From Bacteroidales bacterium (GTDB lineage Bacteria; Bacteroidota; Bacteroidia; Bacteroidales; UBA10428), in NCBI GenBank assembly GCA_016926235.1, contig JAFGOZ010000453.1, forward strand, positions 1 to 17,623: a DNA stretch of 17,623 nt, given 5' to 3'. This document shows positions 1 through 7,054 of this stretch, piece by piece; positions within the stretch are counted from its first letter, which is position 1; each line of letters starts with the position of its first letter. Under the pieces are notes generated by a model. The model had not been told where the DNA came from. It did no database searches and was given only the letters and a program-made list of their open reading frames with translations. The translations under genes and the position numbers were made by a program.

Positions 1-441
1 ATGATTATAAACGACAATCATCCGCTCAGGTAAAAGCTTCGTGGATGTTCCATCTGACCATTAAAAATAAATTATAAACAGATGAAATAAACTAAAGAAA
101 GCAAGATTTATTTCAATCAATTGTCATTTTTTTGGTTGCGTCTTATTACTATTTTTCAAATTTGATTGCCAAAATTTAAGTACGATTTGATCGTTTCTAT
201 TCTTTCAATTTTTCAAGCAAGAAAATTAAGGTAGTCAAATTCTTCAGTTTTTAAAAAGATGATCTATATCACCCATGAACTCAGGCATACGTTGTATGTG
301 ACAATAAATCAGCGAATTATAAAATTGAAATTTCTTTCATCAAACCATTTTAACATTTGATGTAAAGAATATAGAAATTTGTAAAATACGGGTAACATAT
401 TTTAAAAGATATGCGTAAACATAAAAAACACCAACTCGATT
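1..441. other. AT-rich non-coding region before the first small gene
   Basis: No convincing gene is visible here. A short open frame from position 3 to a TAA at 75-77 could be the tail of a plus-strand gene entering from the left, but 24 codons without context cannot be called. Just after it, 83-91 and 107-115 form a 9-bp inverted repeat (arm TGAAATAAA, 15-nt loop), followed by a T-rich stretch around 127-133, so a weak AT-rich terminator for such a gene is possible. Before the gene at 442 there is an imperfect palindrome at 396-413 (CATAT...ATATG) and the heptamer TGCGTAA at 412-418, which recurs before the second small gene. No perfect TAnnTTTG promoter box was found; GAAATTTG at 374-381 is one mismatch away. 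Confidence 0.4.
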
Positions 442-669
442 ATGGAAACACCAATAAGTAATACATATTTTGATAAGTATGTGAATCGCAAAATCGAGGC
501 CACCGAGGAGTTAATTCAATTGACAAGGAATAGTTTATGTGCAGAAAGGCCTAAATTTTGGAAAATTAAGCAATTACGTTGTTATTGCAAATGTCTGAAA
601 GAAGCTAATGAGAAGATCAAACAACTCAATTGGATGATGAAAGAAATGGATATGATCTATTTGAGTTAA
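442..669 (+). CDS. small helical protein, first of two tandem paralogs, function unknown
   Basis: This encodes 75 residues that I do not recognise as any named family. It is very likely a real gene, because it aligns without gaps along its whole length with the protein at 1050-1289: 28 of 75 positions are identical by eye. Conserved positions include METxI at the start, FDxY (10-13), KI (17-18), EELI (22-25), ExPKxWxIK (35-43), a Y48/K50/E54 pattern and W64. The spacing suggests two amphipathic helices, about 10-32 and 38-68, joined near the conserved Pro37, i.e. a helical hairpin. There is no signal peptide or membrane segment, so it is probably cytoplasmic. This copy has four cysteines (33, 47, 49, 51), three in the pattern CxCxC, that its paralog lacks. 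The start is ATG with an A-rich, SD-less leader. Confidence 0.6.
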   Translation: METPISNTYFDKYVNRKIEATEELIQLTRNSLCAERPKFWKIKQLRCYCKCLKEANEKIKQLNWMMKEMDMIYLS

Positions 670-1049
670 AGTGAGATCGCCATAGCTTGATATTTATTCG
701 ACCGGTTTTTAATAACCTCTGGATTTAAACAGGGGGATAAATAAATTTCTAAGAATAGAGAAATACTCAAAATTTTGTAATTTAAATTAATGTATAAAAT
801 TTTGAATATTTCGGTTTTAGAATTTGATTTTTTACCCCTACCTAATGTCAGGAGCTATAGAAAATCAATAATATAGGATTATACTTAAAATCACGTTGCG
901 TTAAGTTTTTATAACTGGCGCATTAATCAGGACGTAATAACATTTTCTTAAGGATCTTCTAATATTATCAGTAAAATTTAAGAAATACTTAATTTGTTTT
1001 TCTCAACATTCATAAGCGTTCTGCGTAATTTTGAGAAAAACAATTAAGT
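670..1049. other. AT-rich intergenic region between the two small paralogs
   Basis: There is no supported reading frame in these 380 bases. It holds an inverted repeat at 767-776 / 796-805 (arm TCAAAATTTT, extendable by a G-U and two further pairs) that could end transcription of the first small gene, although it is almost pure A+T and lacks a clear T-run. At its right end is the much longer inverted repeat at 985-1051, annotated separately. The sequence TTAATTTG at 989-996 is one mismatch from a Bacteroidota -7 box and lies inside the left arm of that repeat. The spacing of TGCGTAA (1022-1028, 28 nt before the ATG) resembles that before the first gene (30 nt). Confidence 0.4.
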
Positions 1050-1051
1050 AT
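985..1051 (+). repeat. long inverted repeat overlapping a start codon
   Basis: The left arm 985-1006 (ATACTTAATT...TTCTCAA) and right arm 1031-1051 (TTGAGAAAAA...AAGTAT) are reverse complements across 21 base pairs with a single extra T in the left arm. The loop is 24 nt (1007-1030). The right arm includes the first two bases of the ATG of the gene at 1050. If the whole element is transcribed, the hairpin would bury the translation start. If transcription starts inside the left arm, it would instead act as a DNA element such as an operator. The sequence alone does not decide between these. Confidence 0.75.
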
Positions 1052-1289
1052 GGAAACAACAATCATCCGGGAAAATTTTGACCAGTACATGGAAAAAAAG
1101 ATTAAAGTAAGTGAGGAACTAATAGCTAAAACACAAAAGCAATTAGCAATAGAATTTCCAAAAGTATGGCAAATTAAACGTATCCACCATTATATTAAAA
1201 CCATGCAGGAGATAAGGAACAATATTGACCGGTTGGAATGGATCGCTTCATCTTTTGATCTGAAACATGATTCCACCCTTGATAAGTGA
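1050..1289 (+). CDS. small helical protein, second tandem paralog, function unknown
   Basis: This encodes 79 residues homologous to the product of 442-669 over residues 1-70, ungapped. The shared core is FDxY, KI, EELI, ExPKxWxIK, Y48, K50, E54, I59, L62, W64 and D70, with a divergent hydrophilic tail. Like its partner it is rich in K, E and I, has no signal peptide or membrane segment, and probably forms a two-helix hairpin. It has no cysteine. The stop codon lies 4 bases from the stop of trpA, which runs towards it on the other strand, so there is no room for a dedicated terminator. The start is ATG at the base of a 21-bp inverted repeat (985-1051), which may control expression. The function is unknown, and the convergent trp operon need not be functionally linked. 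Confidence 0.65.
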   Translation: METTIIRENFDQYMEKKIKVSEELIAKTQKQLAIEFPKVWQIKRIHHYIKTMQEIRNNIDRLEWIASSFDLKHDSTLDK

Positions 1290-1293
1290 CAGG

Positions 1294-2067
1294 TTATCCT
1301 CTAATGTTTTTTACAAACCGGGCTGTTGATTCTACAACATCTGTTGAAGATTCCAAAGATTTAATAAAAGCTGTACCAATTATAGCTCCGTTAGCATACC
1401 TGCATGCTTTGTCAAATGTTTCTTTTGAAGAAATACCAAAGCCGATTACCCGTGGATTTTTGAGGTTCAGTTTTTTCACCCTTTCAAAGTAATTTTCTTG
1501 TTCTGCTGCAATGTTTCCTCTTATTCCCGTTGTAGACGATGCTGAAACCATATATATAAATGCGTTACTTATTTCATCAATTTTACGTATTCGTTCATCA
1601 CTGGTTTGTGGTGAGATAAGGAATATCATAGGCAAGTTATACTTGTCAAATAAATCCTTGTATTCATCGAGGTATTCCTGTAATGGGAGGTCAGGTAAAA
1701 TAATTCCATCAATGCCTATTTCGCTGGCTTTTTTCAGGAAGTTATCCATTCCATACTGTATAACCGGATTGATATATCCCATAAGCAACAAAGGTAGTTT
1801 TATCTTATTCCGGATATTCTCCAGTTGGTTGAAAAGTAAATGCAGGCTCATGCCATTTTTTAAGGCTATCTGGCTGCTTTGCTGGATAATTGGACCATCT
1901 GCCAAAGGATCGGAAAATGGCATACCGATCTCGATCATATCGGCTCCATTTTTCTCCAGAGCTTCGATAATTGTAACAGTATCATCCAGTTTCGGATGTC
2001 CTGCTGTGAAGTATATTGAAAGTATATTTTGCTTTTTATGCTGAAATAAATTAATGATTCTATTCAT
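1294..2067 (-). CDS. trpA: tryptophan synthase alpha chain
   Basis: The alpha subunit cleaves indole-3-glycerol phosphate to indole and glyceraldehyde-3-phosphate, and passes indole through the tunnel to TrpB in the alpha2-beta2 complex (last two steps of tryptophan synthesis, cytoplasm). The protein has 257 residues, normal for the family. The signature around residues 44-59 ([16 protein letters not shown]) carries the catalytic Glu46 and Asp57, equivalent to E. coli Glu49 and Asp60. The (beta/alpha)8 barrel continues with [18 protein letters not shown], and the phosphate-binding part [11 protein letters not shown] and GFGISS. The ATG start lies 8 bases inside the end of trpB, so the two are probably translationally coupled, giving balanced subunits. 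It is the last gene of the operon; its stop is 4 bases from the stop of the opposing small gene. Confidence 0.97.
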   Translation of the reverse strand: MNRIINLFQHKKQNILSIYFTAGHPKLDDTVTIIEALEKNGADMIEIGMPFSDPLADGPIIQQSSQIALKNGMSLHLLFNQLENIRNKIKLPLLLMGYINPVIQYGMDNFLKKASEIGIDGIILPDLPLQEYLDEYKDLFDKYNLPMIFLISPQTSDERIRKIDEISNAFIYMVSASSTTGIRGNIAAEQENYFERVKKLNLKNPRVIGFGISSKETFDKACRYANGAIIGTAFIKSLESSTDVVESTARFVKNIRG

Positions 2068-3244
2068 TGTTCATATGTTTTATATAGGTTTCCAAATCTT
2101 TGTCTCCTCTTCCGGAGAGGTTTAAGATGGTTATTTCATCCGGTTTAAAGTTTATTTTTCCTAGAGCTGCCAAAGCATGTGCTGACTCAAGAGCAGGAAT
2201 AATCCCTTCCAGTCTGGTTAGTTCGTAAGCAGCTTTCAGAGCTTCATCATCGGTAGCATGAAGTATCTGTGTGCGACCTGTTTCTTTCAGGTGAGCATGA
2301 ATTGGTCCCACGCCAGGATAGTCCAGGCCGGCTGATATGGAATAAGGTTCTGTTATTTGGCCATCTTCATCCTGCATGAGAAGGGTTTTACTGGCGTGGA
2401 TAATGCCCATTCTCCCCAGGATGCTTGTTGCAGCTGAAAATTCCGTATCAATACCTTTCCCTGCTGCTTCAACAGCAATCAGTTTCACTTCCTCATTATC
2501 AAGATAATGGTAAAATGCTCCGGCAGCATTGCTTCCTCCACCTACGCAGGCGATTATATAATTGGGATTTTCTCTTCCGGTCTGCTCTTTAAGTTGCCAT
2601 TTCATTTCTTCGCTGATGATTGCCTGGAGCCGGGTAACCATATCAGGGTAAGGGTGAGGTCCCACAACTGAACCGATGATGTAATGCGTATCTACAGGGT
2701 TGTTGATCCAGTCACGAATGGCTTCATTAGTAGCATCTTTCAGGGTTTTGTTACCACTGTGTACGGGAACCACTTCAGCACCAAGCATTTTCATTTTCGA
2801 CACGTTGGGAGCCTGGCGTTGTACATCCAGATCACCCATGTAAACGATACACTTTAAACCCATCAATGCACATACTGTAGCAGTTGCCACGCCATGTTGA
2901 CCGGCACCCGTTTCAGCAATAATACGGGTTTTGCCAAGGTGCTTGGCAATGAGGATTTGCCCGACAGTGTTGTTTATCTTATGAGCCCCTGTATGATTGA
3001 GGTCTTCACGCTTTAAATAGATGTTTGTCCGGTACTTTTCGGATAAGCGTTTTGCATGGTAAAGCGGAGAAGGTCGGCCTACATAATTTTTTAAAAGGTC
3101 TTTAAATTCCTTCTGAAAACTATCGCTGTTTATTATTGTCAGATATTTTTGGCGCAGTTCTTCAACATTTGGATAAAGCATTTCGGGAATAAATGCTCCG
3201 CCATACTGACCGTAATATCCTCTTTCGTCAACGCTGTACTTCAT
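2060..3244 (-). CDS. trpB: tryptophan synthase beta chain
   Basis: This PLP enzyme condenses indole with L-serine to give L-tryptophan. The 394 residues match the standard TrpB1 type. Visible are the N-terminal [13 protein letters not shown], the PLP-lysine motif HTGAHKINN with Lys89, the catalytic Glu111 in AETGAGQHG, the phosphate-binding loop GGGSNA at 235-240, and the C-terminal LSGRGDKD that contacts the pyridine nitrogen. The COMM domain that signals with TrpA lies between these. ATG start at 3242-3244, 4 bases after the trpF stop; its end overlaps trpA by 8 bases. Nothing suggests loss of function. Confidence 0.97.
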   Translation of the reverse strand: MKYSVDERGYYGQYGGAFIPEMLYPNVEELRQKYLTIINSDSFQKEFKDLLKNYVGRPSPLYHAKRLSEKYRTNIYLKREDLNHTGAHKINNTVGQILIAKHLGKTRIIAETGAGQHGVATATVCALMGLKCIVYMGDLDVQRQAPNVSKMKMLGAEVVPVHSGNKTLKDATNEAIRDWINNPVDTHYIIGSVVGPHPYPDMVTRLQAIISEEMKWQLKEQTGRENPNYIIACVGGGSNAAGAFYHYLDNEEVKLIAVEAAGKGIDTEFSAATSILGRMGIIHASKTLLMQDEDGQITEPYSISAGLDYPGVGPIHAHLKETGRTQILHATDDEALKAAYELTRLEGIIPALESAHALAALGKINFKPDEITILNLSGRGDKDLETYIKHMNNE

Positions 3245-3248
3245 TATA

Positions 3249-3899
3249 TTATAGTGTTTTATGGTTTCTAATCGTATTTATAAACCGGCTTATTGAATTG
3301 ATATTCTTAAGTGCGGGCTCAATCTCAAAGCGGCTGTTTATATCGACTGCAAAAATATTTTTTTTCTCTTTCAATTTCAGGATTTCATTAATATCTTCTT
3401 CTCCAATCCCTCCACTTAGGAAAAAAGGTTGATTAAATGTATATTTCTCAAGCATATTCCAGTTGAACTTTTTTCCACTTCCTCCTTTTGTATCGCATTT
3501 TGTATCGAAAAGAAAATAATCGCAAGTACCCATGTAACTTTTACAAAATGAAAAGTCGAATTGTTCATCCATGCTGAATGCTTTTATTGTTCTGATACCC
3601 AGGGTTTTTAATTGAAGGCATAATGCAGGACTTTCATTGCCATGAAGCTGAAGGTACTCGAGATGGTTATTTTTTATAAGGCTGATAAGGACTTTAAAAG
3701 GTTCGTCTACTACAACCCCGACTTTTTTTATGGAAGGAGGTATTAGTGAAAGGACTTTTCTATCAATCTGTTCACCAATGTATCTTTTTGATTTTGGATA
3801 AAAGATAAAGCCAATGAAGTCGGGACACAGGTTCACAAGTTGCCTGATATTTTCAGGTTCCCTCATGCCGCACACTTTTATTTTAATATCAATTGACAT
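3249..3899 (-). CDS. trpF: phosphoribosylanthranilate isomerase
   Basis: TrpF catalyses the Amadori rearrangement of phosphoribosylanthranilate to CdRP, the third step of the pathway. With the chosen ATG the protein has 216 residues. KIKVCGM holds the catalytic Cys10, LFDTK holds the catalytic Asp132, and [12 protein letters not shown] plus VDINSRFE form the phosphate-binding end of the barrel. The segment [10 protein letters not shown] departs from the more usual SGVE-SPG-KD wording. The open frame extends 16 codons further to a TTG at 3947. I reject that start because TrpF proteins begin only a few residues before KxCGM, and because the ATG at 3897-3899 has the A-rich leader typical of these genes. 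This leaves a 94-base gap to trpC, the largest within the operon. Confidence 0.95.
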   Translation of the reverse strand: MSIDIKIKVCGMREPENIRQLVNLCPDFIGFIFYPKSKRYIGEQIDRKVLSLIPPSIKKVGVVVDEPFKVLISLIKNNHLEYLQLHGNESPALCLQLKTLGIRTIKAFSMDEQFDFSFCKSYMGTCDYFLFDTKCDTKGGSGKKFNWNMLEKYTFNQPFFLSGGIGEEDINEILKLKEKKNIFAVDINSRFEIEPALKNINSISRFINTIRNHKTL

Positions 3900-3926
3900 C
3901 GATTTATTTATCTTTTTGTGAATATA

Positions 3927-3972
3927 GTGCTTTAGTTTTAGTGACAAAACAGCTAGCTAGCCACTGAAGCAC
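3927..3972 (-). repeat. inverted repeat with nested palindrome in the trpC-trpF gap
   Basis: Arms 3927-3936 (GTGCTTTAGT) and 3963-3972 (ACTGAAGCAC) pair at 9 of 10 positions. Between them, 3952-3961 is the perfect palindrome GCTAGCTAGC. On the operon transcript this gives a stem-loop between the trpC stop and the trpF start. It has no T-run, so it is not an obvious terminator. It could stabilise mRNA ends or mark a processing site; that is inference. Confidence 0.45.
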
Positions 3973-3993
3973 GAAAGCATAAATTGCACCAAA

Positions 3994-4776
3994 TTATTTT
4001 TTAAGTTTTTGAATGAACTCTTTACAAGCTTTACCGGGATTATCAGTCTTCATAAAATTCTCACCAATTAAAAAACCCTTAAATCCTACTTCGTCAAGTA
4101 TTTTGATGTTTTCGACTGAACTGATTCCGCTTTCCGAGATTTTTACAAAATCATCAGGAATTTTCGTATAAAGATCAACCGAGGTTTGAATGCTTACCTC
4201 GAAAGTTTTAAGGTTTCTGTTATTTACGCCTACTATATCCAGATAGGGATTCACCTTCGCCAGCTGATCCTCACTGTGTATTTCCATTAATACATCGAGT
4301 TGAAGTGACTTTGCCAGCTTTGCCAAAACAAATACTTCTTCTTTGGTTAAAGCTTCTGCAATGATTAGTATCACATCTGCACCCCATGCCTTTGCTTCTA
4401 ATACCTGATATTCGTCGACCATAAAATCTTTTCGAAGGATAGGAACTTTATTGATTCTGGCTTTAGGCAGATCTTCTGCTTTTCCTCCAAAATACATCTC
4501 ATCAGTCAATACACTTAATCCTGCAGCACCTGCCTGGCAATATCCCTGGATAACCTCTTCAACTTTTACCCTGTCATTTATAATCCCTTTGGATGGAGAT
4601 TTTCTTTTAAACTCGGCTATAATGCCGGGTTTGTTTGAATTTAACAAGCTTTGTTTCAGGCTAATGGTTTTTCTTGTAAAGTATTCAGCTTTTTCCAGTT
4701 GAGCCAATGAACAAAGCTTCTTTGCCTGTTCAATTTCCTTTCGTTTATTTGCTATAATTTTATCTAAAATAGTCAT
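3994..4776 (-). CDS. trpC: indole-3-glycerol phosphate synthase
   Basis: TrpC closes the indole ring, converting CdRP to indole-3-glycerol phosphate with loss of CO2 and water. The protein has 260 residues, the usual length of a monofunctional IGPS; it is not fused to trpF. Motifs in order: IAEFKRKSPSKG (residues 53-64, Glu55 and Lys57), SVLTDEMYFGG (88-98), PILRKDFMVDEYQ (112-124, with Lys116, the general acid by family knowledge), the Glu165 strand LMEIH, GVNNRNL (183-189), and ISESGI near the C-terminus. ATG start, one base after the stop of the methyltransferase gene, which points to co-transcription and probable coupling. Confidence 0.97.
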   Translation of the reverse strand: MTILDKIIANKRKEIEQAKKLCSLAQLEKAEYFTRKTISLKQSLLNSNKPGIIAEFKRKSPSKGIINDRVKVEEVIQGYCQAGAAGLSVLTDEMYFGGKAEDLPKARINKVPILRKDFMVDEYQVLEAKAWGADVILIIAEALTKEEVFVLAKLAKSLQLDVLMEIHSEDQLAKVNPYLDIVGVNNRNLKTFEVSIQTSVDLYTKIPDDFVKISESGISSVENIKILDEVGFKGFLIGENFMKTDNPGKACKEFIQKLKK

Positions 4777-4777
4777 G

Positions 4778-5461
4778 TTATTTGTTTTTTACTATCAGCA
4801 TCTGATCTCCTCCAACCTGGAATTCATAATCTACCTTTTGAAAACGTGCAATATAGCCATTCGAATTGAAGTGCGATAAAACATTATCAATATGAATGGA
4901 CTTTGAACTATCATGGGCCAGAACCGGGAAAATACGTGCCTCATGGCCTACCCTCATCATTTCTTTTATGGACTCAATATGAAAATTCAAATCTAGTTTA
5001 TGTGAATAGGTAAAAAGAAAATGGGAGCAGAGCACTATGTCAAAAGATTTATCCTGAAAATTTAATGGGGGCATTTCACCAATGATATAGCGTCCCTGCT
5101 TTAGGCCCGCATGAAAATCTTCCAAGAAAATTTTCATGGAACTAAGTCGTGTGCTAACCAATCCATCGGGTGATTTATAATAATGCCATAGAAATAGATC
5201 CTGGTTTTCACGGACTTCCTTTATAATTGTATTCGCTGTTTCTTGAATGCGTACTTCGATCTCTTCACGGGAAAATTGATAGATCGGATCAATAGATATG
5301 CAACTTTTCCCTCTGCGTGTTATTTCTGCATTAAAATTGCAGGGACCGTCAGCCACGGAAAGGATTTTTTTATCCAGATCCGCTTCCGTAATAGAAAAGA
5401 AACTGCAATATTCCTCATATGATCTGCCCCAGGGCACGACATTTTCTAGTTTGTAAGCCAT
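4778..5461 (-). CDS. class I SAM-dependent methyltransferase-like protein inside the trp operon
   Basis: A 227-residue protein of the Rossmann-fold methyltransferase type. Residues 33-46 (ILSVADGPCNFNAE) occupy the SAM-binding motif I position, with DGPxxFN in place of the usual GxGxG. ISIDPIY (56-61) supplies the acidic residue (Asp58) after strand 2, FDIVLCSHFLF (140-150) is the motif IV strand, and MMRVGHEARIFPV (168-180) resembles post-motif II. The N-terminal VVPWGRSYEEY looks like a conserved feature of a wider uncharacterised family; I recall this from memory and could not check it. Spacing is 2 bases from trpD and 1 base to trpC, so it is made with the Trp enzymes. The substrate is unknown. 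It is not a known step of tryptophan synthesis, and a simple passenger role is possible. Deviating motif I leaves SAM binding unproven. Confidence 0.75.
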   Translation of the reverse strand: MAYKLENVVPWGRSYEEYCSFFSITEADLDKKILSVADGPCNFNAEITRRGKSCISIDPIYQFSREEIEVRIQETANTIIKEVRENQDLFLWHYYKSPDGLVSTRLSSMKIFLEDFHAGLKQGRYIIGEMPPLNFQDKSFDIVLCSHFLFTYSHKLDLNFHIESIKEMMRVGHEARIFPVLAHDSSKSIHIDNVLSHFNSNGYIARFQKVDYEFQVGGDQMLIVKNK

Positions 5462-5463
5462 AA

Positions 5464-6453
5464 TTATTTTTCCATTAATTTTTTAAATGCATTGAGCGCC
5501 TTCCTACTATCCAGTGATTCTTTTGCAATCTGGAAGCATTCTGTCAGCTCTTTTTTGGGGTAATAGCAATTTATTGCTACTGCTGCGTTTGCAAGTGCTA
5601 CATTATTTTGTGCTCCTGTTCCTTTTCCTTCCAGAATATTTAGGAATACTTTGGCAGCTTCTTCAACAGTTGAACCTCCACCAATTTCCTCAGGCATAAT
5701 ACGCTTTAATCCAATTGATTCTGGTGAGACCAATTCATCTTTATCATTGGTTATGCGCTTGAAATCACCTGTTAATGAAACCTCATCATACCCATCCAGA
5801 CTGTAAATTATTGCATATTGCTTGTCGGTTGTCTGGTATAGATAATTGTAAAGTCTTGCAATTTCAAGACTATACACACCTGCCATTTGTCTTTTGGGAA
5901 AAACCGGGTTTGTCATTGGACCCAGAAGGTTAAAAAACGTTTTTACCCCCATATCTTTTCTCACGGGACCAACGTTTTTCATGGCAGGATGGAAGAGTTG
6001 GGCATGCATGTAGCAAATACCTGCTCTTTCCATATCTTTTTTAAGTTTCGAAATGTCGTTTGAAAATTCATAACCAAAGTATTCCATAATATTGGAAGAC
6101 CCGCAACCTGAAGAAACACCATAATTTCCATGCTTTGCGACTTTCCCTCCAGCACCGGCCACAATAAATGAGGCTAATGTTGAGATGTTGAATGTATGTT
6201 TCCCGTCACCGCCGGTTCCGCACAGGTCAATGGTGTCGAAGTCTGACAGGTCAACTCGTACACAAAGCTTTAATAAAGCTTTTCTAAAACCACTTAATTC
6301 CTCAATGGTTAAGCTTCGCATGATAAATACACTAAGGAATGAGGAAATTTGATTCTGGTTATATGCCCCGGTGCCAATATTGGTCAGCACTTCTTCAGCC
6401 TGTTGTTCAGAGAGCGTTTTATGCTGGTATAGGTAATTTAGAATGTCTTTCAT
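5464..6453 (-). CDS. trpD: anthranilate phosphoribosyltransferase
   Basis: TrpD transfers the phosphoribosyl group from PRPP to anthranilate. It has 329 residues, typical of a stand-alone TrpD without a fused glutaminase. The PRPP/Mg signature CGTGGDGKHTFNIST spans residues 78-92, and the glycine-rich KHGNYGVSSGCGS spans 107-119. RKDMGVKTFFNLLGPMTNP is the next conserved block, and DGYDEVSLTG is the hinge region typical of the family. An ATG start follows a 26-base spacer after trpG. The stop is 2 bases from the methyltransferase start. Nothing abnormal was seen. Confidence 0.97.
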   Translation of the reverse strand: MKDILNYLYQHKTLSEQQAEEVLTNIGTGAYNQNQISSFLSVFIMRSLTIEELSGFRKALLKLCVRVDLSDFDTIDLCGTGGDGKHTFNISTLASFIVAGAGGKVAKHGNYGVSSGCGSSNIMEYFGYEFSNDISKLKKDMERAGICYMHAQLFHPAMKNVGPVRKDMGVKTFFNLLGPMTNPVFPKRQMAGVYSLEIARLYNYLYQTTDKQYAIIYSLDGYDEVSLTGDFKRITNDKDELVSPESIGLKRIMPEEIGGGSTVEEAAKVFLNILEGKGTGAQNNVALANAAVAINCYYPKKELTECFQIAKESLDSRKALNAFKKLMEK

Positions 6454-6479
6454 GAGTTAAGTTTTTTAAGTATACAGGA

Positions 6480-7052
6480 TTAATTATTTAACCAGTTAGT
6501 CATAATAGTTTTACCTTCCGGGGTGAGTACTGATTCCGGGTGAAACTGCACACCTCTCACATCATATTCCTTATGGGATATGGCCATAATTACACCATCT
6601 TCGTCTTCGGCAGTAATATCAAAGCATACAGGAAGGGTTTCTTTTGCAACAATCCATGAGTGATAACGGCCACCCATAATTTTATCAGGTAGCGATTTAA
6701 AAAGGATTTCATCCTTCTTGGTTATCTTAATGGTGGTTTCAACCCCATGATATACTGTAGGCAGATTATAAAGAGTGCCTCCAAAAACTTCTCCAATGGA
6801 TTGATGTCCAAGGCATACTCCCAAGATGCTTTTGGATTTTGCATATTCCTTAATCACACTTTTTGTAATACCTGCTTCATCAGGTATTCCCGGGCCGGGT
6901 GAGATCACAATTTTGTTGTACTTTTCGATTTCCGGTAGCGTAATTTTATCATTCCGCACCACGTCTACCTGTTCACTGGTGATTTCTTTAATTAAATGTA
7001 CCAGGTTGTAGGTAAACGAATCGTAGTTGTCGATGACTAGAATCTTTTTCAT
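6480..7052 (-). CDS. trpG: anthranilate synthase component II (glutamine amidotransferase)
   Basis: This class I glutaminase supplies ammonia to TrpE for anthranilate synthesis. It has 190 residues. The triad is visible: the nucleophile Cys80 in LGVCLGHQSIGE, and His171 and Glu173 in VQFHPESVLT. SPGPGIP (51-57) forms the oxyanion strand. The family also includes PabA of folate synthesis, and one amphibolic protein may serve both pathways; position directly after trpE supports the Trp role. The ATG start is 2 bases from the trpE stop, consistent with coupled production of the two subunits. Confidence 0.96.
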   Translation of the reverse strand: MKKILVIDNYDSFTYNLVHLIKEITSEQVDVVRNDKITLPEIEKYNKIVISPGPGIPDEAGITKSVIKEYAKSKSILGVCLGHQSIGEVFGGTLYNLPTVYHGVETTIKITKKDEILFKSLPDKIMGGRYHSWIVAKETLPVCFDITAEDEDGVIMAISHKEYDVRGVQFHPESVLTPEGKTIMTNWLNN

Positions 7053-7054
7053 GG

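Noticed and set aside
3..77. Tail of a plus-strand gene entering from the left edge
   Set aside because: Twenty-four codons before a TAA, no recognisable motif; chance cannot be excluded.
767..805. Small RNA or strong terminator between the two small genes
   Set aside because: The repeat is nearly pure A+T, lacks a T-run and has no visible promoter; only its symmetry is supported.
985..1051. Invertible (phase-variable) promoter flanked by inverted repeats
   Set aside because: The spacer is only 24 bases, too short for a usual invertible segment, no promoter fits in it, and no recombinase is in the window.
1511..2044. 177-codon plus-strand open frame
   Set aside because: It lies wholly opposite trpA, which has full family conservation, and its translation shows no recognisable motif.
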